Part shown: positions 51,888 through 60,148 of the stretch, piece after piece
Layout: the number at the start of each line of letters is the position of its first letter
Numbering within the stretch: the stretch's first letter is position 1
Assembly (NCBI RefSeq): GCF_002849655.1
Contig: NZ_PDNW01000009.1
Location: forward strand, 1-64,000
Origin: Pollutimonas subterranea
GTDB lineage: Bacteria; Pseudomonadota; Gammaproteobacteria; Burkholderiales; Burkholderiaceae_B
Direction: 5' to 3'
Length of the DNA: 64,000 nucleotides
The notes under the pieces: model-generated
The model's database searches: none
Seen by the model: the letters and a program-made list of their open reading frames with translations, nothing else
What the model was told of the DNA's origin: nothing
Made by a program: the position numbers and the translations under genes

Positions 51888-52775
51888 GTGGAACTCCGAC
51901 AGATACGATACTTTCGCCAAGTGGCGACCGAGCTTAGCTTCACCCGTGCTGCCCGATCGCTGCATATGGCACAGCCGCCCTTGAGCCGCCAGATCAAGCT
52001 GCTGGAAGAAGAACTGGGTGTGGACCTCTTCGATCGGGTAGGGCGGGGCATACGGTTGACCGATGCCGGCCGGTACTTCCTGGACCATACCGAAAACCTG
52101 ACGCAGAAGCTGGAGGAAGTCGTCAAGGCGACGCAGCGTATCGGGCGCAAGGACAAGCGCTGGTTTGGCCTTGGCTTTGTGCCATCCACGCTCTATGGCT
52201 TCATGCCCCAGTTCATTGCCAGGCTGCGTGAACTGGATAGCCAGGTCGACATCGGCCTTATCGAAATGATCACCTTGCAGCAATTCGACGCGCTGAAAAC
52301 AGGGCGTATCGATGTGGGCGTCGGCCGCATCATGCTGCACGATGACGAGGTTGAGCGTCTTGTCCTGCGCGACGAACGTATCGTCGTGGCGTTGCCCGCG
52401 CAGCATGCGCTGGCCAATCGCTCGGCCTTGACCCTGGAGGACGTCGTGCCCCAAGCGCTCATTCTTTATCCCGCCCGGCCACGTCCCAGCTACGCCGACC
52501 ATGTATACGATCTGTTCAGGGTCAAGGGGTATACACCCAATGTAATACAGGAAGTGAACGAGTTGCAGACCGCTATCGGTCTTGTTGCGGCCGGCGTGGG
52601 CGCCGCCCTGGTGCCGGAATCCGTGCGTGGCCTGCATCGCGCCGATGTGGCTTATGTCGACCTGGACGAACCGGGCTTTACCTCGCCCGTTATGCTCAGC
52701 TGGCGCAAGAATGATGATTCGGTGTTCTTGAAGCAGGTTGTGGCCCTGGCGCGGTCGATGGCATCGGGAAAATAA
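51888..52775 (+). CDS. LysR-type regulator (CatR/BenM-like)
   Basis: 295 aa from the GTG at 51888, which gives the standard ELRQIRYF start; the TTG at 51876 is an alternative. N-terminal winged HTH (SFTRAARSLHMAQPPLSRQIKLLEEELGVDLFDR) and a C-terminal periplasmic-binding-like effector domain. CatR/BenM regulators respond to muconate. It is divergent from a Bug receptor and close to a muconate cycloisomerase, so muconate or a related acid is a reasonable effector. Confidence 0.87.
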   Translation: MELRQIRYFRQVATELSFTRAARSLHMAQPPLSRQIKLLEEELGVDLFDRVGRGIRLTDAGRYFLDHTENLTQKLEEVVKATQRIGRKDKRWFGLGFVPSTLYGFMPQFIARLRELDSQVDIGLIEMITLQQFDALKTGRIDVGVGRIMLHDDEVERLVLRDERIVVALPAQHALANRSALTLEDVVPQALILYPARPRPSYADHVYDLFRVKGYTPNVIQEVNELQTAIGLVAAGVGAALVPESVRGLHRADVAYVDLDEPGFTSPVMLSWRKNDDSVFLKQVVALARSMASGK

Positions 52776-52843
52776 TCGGTTGACCTCATAGGAGTGGCCG
52801 GGTAAAAGATCGGATCCTCCCTTTGGACTACGGATACGGTGCA

Positions 52844-53632
52844 ATGAAAAAAGTCGAAGTCTTTGGTGCAACGGTGTCATACCGTGTAGATGGCAATGGC
52901 CCAGGGTTGGTCCTCGTGTCCGGTACCGGCGGTAATCTACAGAGCAACTGGGACCATCTGATTGATCAGTTAACGCCGCAACGCAGTGTCGTGCGCGTGG
53001 ACTACTCCGGCTCGGGCGAGACCCTTGATACTCACGAGAGCTTGTCTGTCCAGATACTCGCCGAGCAGGTCGTCGCCGCGGCCAAGGCTTCGGGAGCGGT
53101 GCCTTTCGACTTGGTGGGCTATTCGCTCGGGGCCGGCGTCGCCATATATATTGCAGCGGAGTATCCTGAGCTCGTGCGGTCCTTGGTGCTGTTGGCTGGC
53201 TTTGCGTCGGGCCAGGAAACCAGGTTGAAGCTGCAATCTGAACTCTGGCTCGATCTTATTCGCCTTGAACCCCGCGCGTTTGCGCGGCTTATCTTGCTGG
53301 CCGGATTCAGTCCCCCATTCTTATCCGGGCTTGATGACCGGCAGGTCGACGAATGGATCGACGCCATCTGCACGGTAAACCGATGGGACGGCATCGCGCG
53401 CCAGATCGATCTTGACCGGAGGCTGGATATCAGCGCACAGGTCCAGAAAATAAACCGGCCCACCCTGGTAATTGGCTGCGGACATGACCAGATGGTTCCT
53501 GTTGAACATTCGCGGGCACTCGCGGCCACCATTACCGGTTCCCGTTATGCGGAACTGGATAGCGGCCATCTGGCGCCGTTTGAGTGTCCCGATGAATTCG
53601 TCAAACTGGTGTTGGACTTTATTGATGCGTAG
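52844..53632 (+). CDS. Alpha/beta hydrolase (enol-lactonase-like)
   Basis: 262 aa. Nucleophile Ser in the elbow LVGYSLGAGVAI, a candidate acid Asp in GCGHDQMVPVEHS, and His in LDSGHLAPFE. The length and arrangement are like PcaD 3-oxoadipate enol-lactonase and other small hydrolases. It follows the LysR gene by 68 bp and could act on a lactone formed by the cycloisomerase. The frame extends to 52823, but the ATG at 52844 begins the homologous part. Confidence 0.78.
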   Translation: MKKVEVFGATVSYRVDGNGPGLVLVSGTGGNLQSNWDHLIDQLTPQRSVVRVDYSGSGETLDTHESLSVQILAEQVVAAAKASGAVPFDLVGYSLGAGVAIYIAAEYPELVRSLVLLAGFASGQETRLKLQSELWLDLIRLEPRAFARLILLAGFSPPFLSGLDDRQVDEWIDAICTVNRWDGIARQIDLDRRLDISAQVQKINRPTLVIGCGHDQMVPVEHSRALAATITGSRYAELDSGHLAPFECPDEFVKLVLDFIDA

Positions 53633-53665
53633 CAATCGCAACTTGCACAGGTACTGACTGTTGTC

Positions 53666-55084
53666 ATGTCATTGCTGCCATCATCGCCCTTGCTCGACGA
53701 AACGCTACGCGTCGTCGCTCGCCGTTACCGCTTGCCGGCGATGGACCTCTCATCTTTTCAAGTTTCAGATGCCGGTGCTGCCGCGATCCTCGCCTTTACA
53801 ATTGAGCAAGCACGCCGGGCAGTCGTCCGTGGTGCAGCGGCGGACGCTGGACTAAAGCGTCAATTCATCGAAGCGCTCGCGCGCATGATTCGTGAGGCGA
53901 TGCGCGAAGACTTTGGCGACCCGGGCTTTCAGGCCATGGTACTGCGGCATCGGACGCCATCAGTGCGCGAATACGCGTCGCTGTCCGCGCAGGCTGACCA
54001 GGATCGTCGTTCGGTTCACACTGTCGTCAATGCGATTGCCCATCCGGGCAAACAGCATCGTCTAGCGCCGGGACGGCAACGCGAGGAGATGTCTCACCTG
54101 CACCGGCTTGCATCCTCTGCATCGTGGTCGGCGCTATCCGATGCCGCAGGGCGTCTACTTGCCATGCCGGAGCTCGGGGACGAGTCGTCCTTGAAGCGCG
54201 GCTTAACGCGACTGTTGGAGAGTCCTGCACTGGAACGCCTGCGTCGACTCGACGCTCTGGGAACTGATGAGCACGTGATTCAGTATCAGTCGCTCTGGGG
54301 CAGGAACGGTCCCCGTTCGGGAAGCGCTGGAGCGATAGCACAAGGCTCTGCCTCGCAGCAGCGTGGCGCCGCTGTAGAGACATTAGCGACACAAGCTATT
54401 GAGGCGCTAGCACGGCGGCTCAACGACAGGGACGGCGCCGAGGCGACATACCGCGTCGTAACCTCGATGCGCGTGCCGGCTTCAATACCCGGCAGTTCTG
54501 ATCGGGCTAAAAGTGAATGGGACGTGGTCCTGCTCCGGCGTGCGCAGACTGCCGACGCTTCAACAGAATGGGATGTTTGCTTGCTGGTCGAAGCCAAGGC
54601 CTCGGTGGATGCCGCAACAACCGACCTTCCAAGATTGCTGCGCGGCTTGCGTCTGCTCGCGCACGCGGAAGAGGGTGTCGTTTATCCGTTCAAGACCAAG
54701 CAAGGGATGGTGAACCTGCGCGGCGCCACGTTAAGGTCGTTGTCGACTGATGAGGCCGGTGTGCCGGAAGTCGTTCTTTATTGCTGCGATGCGCCTGTCG
54801 AAGTGATACCGCGTATGCTTAGTGCCGCCAGCCGGATGCAGCTTCTGTCCGCCCCGGCCAGTATGGCGTTTGCCAGCGCCCTGGCGCAGAAGGAGCATGT
54901 CGATACGCACGACCTCGACCCGGTTTGGCATGATTTATTGGCGTCGCCCCGGTGGGGTGCTGTGCTCAATCAATATCCGACTCTGCAGCGCGTGCGGGAA
55001 TTGATGGTGCATACTGAGGATCTGTTGTTGACGGTTGATGCAAGGCCCGAGGCTGTTCAAGGTAATCCGTGCGATGGGGGCTAA
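53666..55084 (+). CDS. Hypothetical protein with PD-(D/E)XK-like motif
   Basis: 472 aa, no membrane segments. The N-terminal ~220 residues are helical and Ala- and Arg-rich. Around 280-311 the sequence has two beta strands with Asp286 (SEWDVVLL) and Glu309-x-Lys311 (LLVEAKAS), spaced like the D...ExK active site of PD-(D/E)XK nucleases. This is a motif-level inference; the rest of the protein is not recognised. It lies 33 bp after the alpha/beta hydrolase and may be co-transcribed. Confidence 0.55.
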   Translation: MSLLPSSPLLDETLRVVARRYRLPAMDLSSFQVSDAGAAAILAFTIEQARRAVVRGAAADAGLKRQFIEALARMIREAMREDFGDPGFQAMVLRHRTPSVREYASLSAQADQDRRSVHTVVNAIAHPGKQHRLAPGRQREEMSHLHRLASSASWSALSDAAGRLLAMPELGDESSLKRGLTRLLESPALERLRRLDALGTDEHVIQYQSLWGRNGPRSGSAGAIAQGSASQQRGAAVETLATQAIEALARRLNDRDGAEATYRVVTSMRVPASIPGSSDRAKSEWDVVLLRRAQTADASTEWDVCLLVEAKASVDAATTDLPRLLRGLRLLAHAEEGVVYPFKTKQGMVNLRGATLRSLSTDEAGVPEVVLYCCDAPVEVIPRMLSAASRMQLLSAPASMAFASALAQKEHVDTHDLDPVWHDLLASPRWGAVLNQYPTLQRVRELMVHTEDLLLTVDARPEAVQGNPCDGG

Positions 55085-55198
55085 CCTTACGATAGAGACC
55101 CTTGCTGCGCATGGATTAATGTCGTCGTGTCGAGAATCGGCCAGGAGCTGTCGCTAACGAGAAAGACTGCGTCCCGATCAAGAACAACAAGGGAAATT

Positions 55199-55939
55199 AT
55201 GACCCACGAACAAGTAGCTATCCGAACTAGCGACGGGGAATGCCAGGCGCATATCTTATCGCCTGGTGGCGGGGGGCCTTGGCCAGCGACGATCTTCTAC
55301 GCGGATGCTGGTGGAATTCGGCCAGCGGTAGTCGAAATGGCGCAGCGCCTTGCAGACGCAGGCTACATAGTGTTATTGCCGGACCTTTTTTATCGTTATG
55401 GCCCCTATGGACCGTTGGTGCCAATGGAGGTTTTCAAAGGTGACGTAGGGGCGATACTAGGCCCCCTCATGGCTACGACCGGTAACGTTAAGGCGGCAGA
55501 GGACTCCGAGGCGTTCCTCGCCTATCTCGACACACGCACAGATGTCGCTGGCGATAAGGTCGGTGCAGTAGGTTTTTGTATGGGTGGGGGTATGGCAATC
55601 ACCTCGGCAGCCACCCATTCGGATCATTTCGCGGCGGTTGCCAGCTTCCATGGTGGAAATCTCGCTAACGACGCGCCGAGCAGCCCGCACCTCTTAGCGC
55701 CAAAGTTGAAAGCCGAGCTTTATGTGGCTGGCGCTGACAACGATGGAAGCTACCCACTGGCAATGGCCGAGCGGCTTGAAGCAGCGTTAAATGAAGCCGG
55801 CGTGCACTACTTTGCTGAAATCTATCCCGGCGCCGCGCATGGCTGGATGATGCCGGATTTTCCTGTCTATGATCAGGTGTCGGCCGAGCGTGGCTGGACG
55901 TCAATGCTTGCACTGTTCAACCGGAATTTACGGGAATGA
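55199..55939 (+). CDS. Dienelactone hydrolase family protein
   Basis: 246 aa. The catalytic Cys127 lies in VGAVGFCMGGGMAI, with acid Asp in YVAGADNDGSY and His in YPGAAHGWMMPDF. DLHs hydrolyse dienelactones from (chloro)aromatic breakdown, and many relatives act on other esters. I start at the ATG at 55199 (ribosome site AAGGGAA). Location near the catB-type cluster fits a role in lactone hydrolysis. Confidence 0.85.
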   Translation: MTHEQVAIRTSDGECQAHILSPGGGGPWPATIFYADAGGIRPAVVEMAQRLADAGYIVLLPDLFYRYGPYGPLVPMEVFKGDVGAILGPLMATTGNVKAAEDSEAFLAYLDTRTDVAGDKVGAVGFCMGGGMAITSAATHSDHFAAVASFHGGNLANDAPSSPHLLAPKLKAELYVAGADNDGSYPLAMAERLEAALNEAGVHYFAEIYPGAAHGWMMPDFPVYDQVSAERGWTSMLALFNRNLRE

Positions 55940-56399
55940 CGCGATAATTTTGGAGGCCAGTCGCCGGCTTTGAGTATTTGCTTTCGGAGCAAATAGTGGC
56001 GGAAATCGGCCAAGAGCGGACATACGACATATCGCCGCATCCTTGAGCTTTGCTGGGTGGGCTGCTTAATTCTGCACTGCTACTGAGCCTATATCAGCTC
56101 GTAATTTACGGGGCTCACCGACCTTGCCCCCACTCAGCCAATTTATCAGACGACAAAACAAAACGTCACTGATCATTACAAAATCTGCAATCTGACGTAA
56201 CATGAGATTCCTTGGTTGCTAACAAGGGCAGTTACGGTAGCGCAAGAAAAGCGGCTGGGCAACATGCTCCCACGCCGAGGCACGATACACCCCCAAGGAC
56301 GCCCCTCCAACAAGGTTGCACGTCTGCCTCCGTCAATCGCTTATCCGCGCTCTTGCTTTCGTGCTGCCCATCCAAATACTCAACGAGGAGACGTGAGAA
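55940..56399. other. Intergenic region upstream of the TIR/SLOG island
   Basis: 460 bp. The first part is GC-balanced with no recognisable gene. At ~56130-56210 the base composition turns AT-rich, marking the start of the foreign-looking island. The last bases contain a GAGGAG ribosome site for the gene at 56400. No attachment site, tRNA or integrase was seen. Confidence 0.4.
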
Positions 56400-57164
56400 A
56401 TGCAATTCATCCACAACGACCTTGGTCACCTCCAGGGTGGCGAAATTGTCGAAGTCACATTAACGAATGGCGCCAACGTGCGACTTCTGGATAGTTCCAA
56501 CTTCTCAAGCTACAAGTCTGGTCGGCAGCACAGATTCATTGGTGGACTAGCCAAACGATCACCGCTGCGGTTGCAAATTCCAAGGGCGGGTCGCTGGCAT
56601 GTGGCAATTGACATGCAAGGCCTACGAGGAAGCACTCGGGCATCGGTCCGAGTGCTTCCCGGCCCGCTACCGGAGTTACGAGAAGCGCCACTATCGTCAT
56701 TACCATCACTGGTCCGCGATACGCCACCATCGATAGAAAGTGGCGGGGAGTCTCACGATGTTTTCATCTCACATGCCTCTGAAGACAAAGATGATATCGT
56801 GAGGCCGCTCGCAAATGCCTTGACTGCAGAGGGGCTGAAAGTCTGGTATGACGAATTCACGCTGCGTATAGGGGATAGCCTGAGGCAAAAAATTGACAGA
56901 GGGCTTGCAACGAGCAAGGTAGGGCTTGTTGTTCTGTCACCCTCTTTCATTTCCAAAGGCTGGACGAACTACGAATTGGATGGCATCGTCACTCGCACCG
57001 TATCGGGCGAGCAAATATTGCTACCCATCTGGCACAACATCACCAAACAGCAGGTGATTGACTACAGCCCATCTCTCGCCGACAAGGTCGCTCGGAGTAC
57101 TGCAACATACACCATCGACGAAATTGCGGGCGAAATTAGCGAGCTTATCGAGAGCCGGAGATGA
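56400..57164 (+). CDS. DUF1883-TIR domain protein
   Basis: 254 aa. DUF1883 domain at ~1-90 (HNDLGHLQGGEIVEVTLTNG, FIGGLAKRSPLRLQIPRAG), then a linker and a TIR domain at ~119-250 (HDVFISHASEDKDD). The candidate catalytic Glu192 lies in GWTNYELDG, the position used by NAD+-cleaving TIR domains. TIR proteins of this kind act as NADases or signal makers in anti-phage systems. The TIR domain is closely similar to that of the gene at 60149. Ribosome site GAGGAG 7 bp before the ATG. Confidence 0.88.
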   Translation: MQFIHNDLGHLQGGEIVEVTLTNGANVRLLDSSNFSSYKSGRQHRFIGGLAKRSPLRLQIPRAGRWHVAIDMQGLRGSTRASVRVLPGPLPELREAPLSSLPSLVRDTPPSIESGGESHDVFISHASEDKDDIVRPLANALTAEGLKVWYDEFTLRIGDSLRQKIDRGLATSKVGLVVLSPSFISKGWTNYELDGIVTRTVSGEQILLPIWHNITKQQVIDYSPSLADKVARSTATYTIDEIAGEISELIESRR

Positions 57165-57389
57165 ACGTGGCTAAGCGCTGCAGGATCAGTCAAATGCTGC
57201 CGTCCATTACGGCTTTCGCAAAGCATTGGTGTAAAAGACCGCTTCGTAGCAGTCATTCGTTGATTACGTGTTACTGGGGCGGATTCACCTAATCATCCAA
57301 GACGTGACCTATCATGCTGGACAAACTGAGCACGGGCCAATAACGTGCGGAATAGCACTTCAATCGACGGTAATTTCGAAGGAAAGCTG

Positions 57390-57932
57390 ATGAATTATGG
57401 GATTTTCGGTGGCGTTTCCCGCCCCCAGGCACTGGTGAAACACAAAATATTCGTGAGCTATCACCATCAGGGTGACCAAGCTTACTACGACGCTTTTTCA
57501 ACAGCATTTCACGATACCTACAACGTGATCTACGACAACTCCCTTGAACGCAGCATCGATAGCGATGACGTCAATTACGTGATGCGCCGTATTCGGGAAA
57601 ACCACATCATAGGTACCTCTTGTACGATCGTGCTTGTTGGGGCGGAAAGCCCGAAGCGGAAGTACATCGACTGGGAAATCTCGGCGACACTTGAAAAAGG
57701 CCACGCGCTCATTGGCGTACGCCTACCCACTGCCCGCTTAACCCCTGACAATCAATATGTCCTTGTCCCTGATCGGCTCCTTGACAATATCAACTCCGGC
57801 TTCGCGTCATGGCTTACGTGGGAGCAAATCACAGCTAGCACAACCCGGCTTGGACAGTACATTGCAGAGGCAAAAAACCGAAGTGCTTCAAAAATCAATA
57901 ACACTCGGGCACGCCGGGTTCGCAACGGATGA
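57390..57932 (+). CDS. ThsB-like TIR protein (DUF1863)
   Basis: 180 aa from the ATG at 57390 (ribosome site AAGGAAAG); a GTG at 57345 is less likely. It matches the ThsB/MTH538 type of TIR: KHKIFVSYHHQGDQAYYDAF, IRENHIIGTSCTIVLVGAES, and YIDWEISATLEKG with candidate Glu96. In Thoeris, ThsB senses phage and makes a cyclic ADP-ribose isomer that activates the effector. Its gene is followed 6 bp later by the large TIR gene. No ThsA (SIR2-SLOG) is next to it. Confidence 0.85.
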   Translation: MNYGIFGGVSRPQALVKHKIFVSYHHQGDQAYYDAFSTAFHDTYNVIYDNSLERSIDSDDVNYVMRRIRENHIIGTSCTIVLVGAESPKRKYIDWEISATLEKGHALIGVRLPTARLTPDNQYVLVPDRLLDNINSGFASWLTWEQITASTTRLGQYIAEAKNRSASKINNTRARRVRNG

Positions 57933-57938
57933 GCGCAG

Positions 57939-59129
57939 ATGACTGACTCAACCCGCCCGTTCCTAGTGGTGTACGTCGTATGGCACCCGGCTTTTTCTGA
58001 CGGCCTTGCAATCGCCGAAATCCTTCGGCAACATTTTCGCCGAAAGCTGTACGAAAATATCGCAGGTGGTACTGGACTCAGCGTCATATACAGATATGTT
58101 GTGGTACCGGAATCCACCCAACCTCTGCCAATTGACCTCGCGGACGCGGACACTGCGGCCATTGTAGTCCTCGCGGACAACAACCTCGTCGGCGATACTG
58201 CCTGGACGGCCTACGTCCAAGAACTCTGCCATCGCACTGAGGCGGCGGGCTTAGGAACGAGGGTCTTCCCCGTCGAAATTGATACCGGTGTGCTAGCGCG
58301 CCTAGGAACTAATGAGCAAGCGTTGCTCTGGGCGCGCTGGGAGGGCGAACTTGCCGAACGTGGTCGTCGATTGACTGCTGCATTGACATATGCATTTTGC
58401 CGTTTGTTACGACACTACCTAGAACACCTCGCGCGTCCCGAAGAGGAAGAGGAAGCACTTGAGGCCTACTTAAAGAAGGTGCAAATATTCCTTAGCCATT
58501 CAAAACACGACCAGCATGGCGAAGAGATTGCCCGAAACGTTCGAAGCAGGCTCTACAACATGCCAGGGATGGACAGCTTCTTCGATGTCTATGACATTCC
58601 AGCCGGTCTTCATTTTCAGAAAGTACTGATCCACAAGGTGCGAGTGAGCGCGATGGTCGCCATCCACACTGATTCTTACTCGTCACGTGAATGGTGTCGC
58701 AAAGAGATTATTGAGGCGAAGCGCTGGCACGTACCTCTTGTTGTAGCCAATAGTATTAGCGACATCGACGAGCGCGGCTTTCCCTATATGGGCAACGTTC
58801 CGGTGGTCCGGCTGGAACCAGGCGGTGCCAATCGCATAGACTTCGTAATTGCCCGGCTGCTCGACGAGGTTCTGAAAAACTTCCTATGGCGTTGCCGTAT
58901 TGCGCTTGAGCTATCCGAGGAAGACCTCGATCCCACAGTCATTTTCGTGCCCAGACCCCCAGAGCTCATTTCGCTTGCGAGCCTGCCATCCGAGGCGGAT
59001 GTACCGCATCCGGTGATTGTTTATCCGGATCCACCACTCAGTGCAGAAGAAGAGCGGCTATTCGCAGAGATATCACCTCGGGTCCAGCTACGTAGCCTGA
59101 CGGAATGGAAAGCGGGGGCTGTGCGATGA
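57939..59129 (+). CDS. TIR-domain protein with degenerate TIR-like N-terminal half
   Basis: 396 aa. Residues ~181-300 form a clear TIR domain (VQIFLSHSKHDQHGEEIARN, FFDVYDIPAGLHFQK, YSSREWCRKEIIEAK with candidate catalytic Glu256). Residues ~7-165 look like a second, diverged flavodoxin-like/TIR fold (FLVVYVVWHPAFSDGLAIAE, TAAIVVLADNNLV), followed by an acidic run at ~167-175. The C-terminal ~80 residues are not recognised. It is coupled to the SLOG gene by a 4-bp overlap and to the ThsB-like gene by 6 bp, so the three probably form one functional unit. Confidence 0.8.
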   Translation: MTDSTRPFLVVYVVWHPAFSDGLAIAEILRQHFRRKLYENIAGGTGLSVIYRYVVVPESTQPLPIDLADADTAAIVVLADNNLVGDTAWTAYVQELCHRTEAAGLGTRVFPVEIDTGVLARLGTNEQALLWARWEGELAERGRRLTAALTYAFCRLLRHYLEHLARPEEEEEALEAYLKKVQIFLSHSKHDQHGEEIARNVRSRLYNMPGMDSFFDVYDIPAGLHFQKVLIHKVRVSAMVAIHTDSYSSREWCRKEIIEAKRWHVPLVVANSISDIDERGFPYMGNVPVVRLEPGGANRIDFVIARLLDEVLKNFLWRCRIALELSEEDLDPTVIFVPRPPELISLASLPSEADVPHPVIVYPDPPLSAEEERLFAEISPRVQLRSLTEWKAGAVR

Positions 59130-59962
59130 GCTACCAAGAGACTCTAGGACAGAAGACCATAGCGATCTCCATTTCGGAAAGCCCAGACATGTCTGTCTTA
59201 GGCCTGGGCGACGAACATTTGCAAGATGCCATGGTCGAAATAGCCCGTCATTTGCTCGCGCTCGGAGCGAGGCTGATCTATGGAGGGGATCTACGACAAC
59301 ATGGATTCAGCGACCTACTATTCGAACTTGTTGCCCGGCATCGCCGAGACGCAAACGAAGGTGATAGCCGTAGCGGAGTGACAAACTATCTCGCTTGGCC
59401 GGTCCACATCCAGCAGGCAATGGCTGACCTGGAAACGCAAATCACCGAGATTGAGGATTCAGCGGAGCTCATTTGCCTGCGAATTGACGGTAGCGGGTTA
59501 CCCATTGAAGAGCGTCGCGGCATTCCGCCTCAAGTACCTACAGAGCAAGATTGGGCAGACGGACTTACGTCTATGCGTATCACCATGATGTCGAACTCTG
59601 ACGCAAGAATCGTTGTTGGTGGTCGAGTAGAAGGCTACAAGGGGACTATGCCGGGTATTGCCGAAGAGGCGCTTCTTTCTTTGAGGGCAGGTATGCCGAC
59701 TTTCCTGATCGGTGGTTTTGGAGGGTGTACTCGTGATATCGCCGGAACCTTAGGTCTAATACAGCCTCGACCTACATCCAATCTTGGATGGGCTCATCGT
59801 AGTGAATTTGCCGTGTTCACCACTGCGGACCTGAACAACGGTTTGACCGACGAGGAAAATGCAACGCTCGCATGTACCCCGCACGTCGACCAAGCCATAA
59901 CCCTAATCCTGCGCGGGATGATGCAATTGGTCAAAGCAAAAGGATCAGATATCGCAACCTAG
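59126..59962 (+). CDS. Stand-alone SLOG-fold protein
   Basis: 278 aa. Two Rossmann-like segments mark the SLOG (Smf/DprA-LOG) superfamily: KTIAISISESPDMSVLGLGD with RLIYGGDLRQHGFSDLLFEL, and later ARIVVGGRVEGYKGTMPGIAEE with MPTFLIGGFGG. SLOG domains bind nucleotide-derived ligands; in ThsA the SLOG domain senses the cyclic ADP-ribose signal made by TIR proteins. Here it is not fused to SIR2 or any visible effector. The ATG overlaps the stop of the TIR gene, so the start at 59126 is chosen over 59105. Confidence 0.75.
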   Translation: MSYQETLGQKTIAISISESPDMSVLGLGDEHLQDAMVEIARHLLALGARLIYGGDLRQHGFSDLLFELVARHRRDANEGDSRSGVTNYLAWPVHIQQAMADLETQITEIEDSAELICLRIDGSGLPIEERRGIPPQVPTEQDWADGLTSMRITMMSNSDARIVVGGRVEGYKGTMPGIAEEALLSLRAGMPTFLIGGFGGCTRDIAGTLGLIQPRPTSNLGWAHRSEFAVFTTADLNNGLTDEENATLACTPHVDQAITLILRGMMQLVKAKGSDIAT

Positions 59963-60148
59963 CCAGCAGCTGAGGGAGCGCGTTTCAGCGGTGCCGATCC
60001 CCCGTCTCATTGCTAGGACGAAAACAGCGCAAAAAATTAGCTTGCTTCCAGATGATGCGTGGCGACAACTTACACACGGTTATTTTTTCCATTTTTCAGT
60101 TTCTCCCGTCACTTTGCTGCGGACAGAGGCACCACATTGAGGTCAGGG

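Noticed and set aside
51819-52880. 353-codon minus-strand frame opposite the LysR gene
   Set aside because: The LysR HTH and effector domain are unmistakable on the plus strand.
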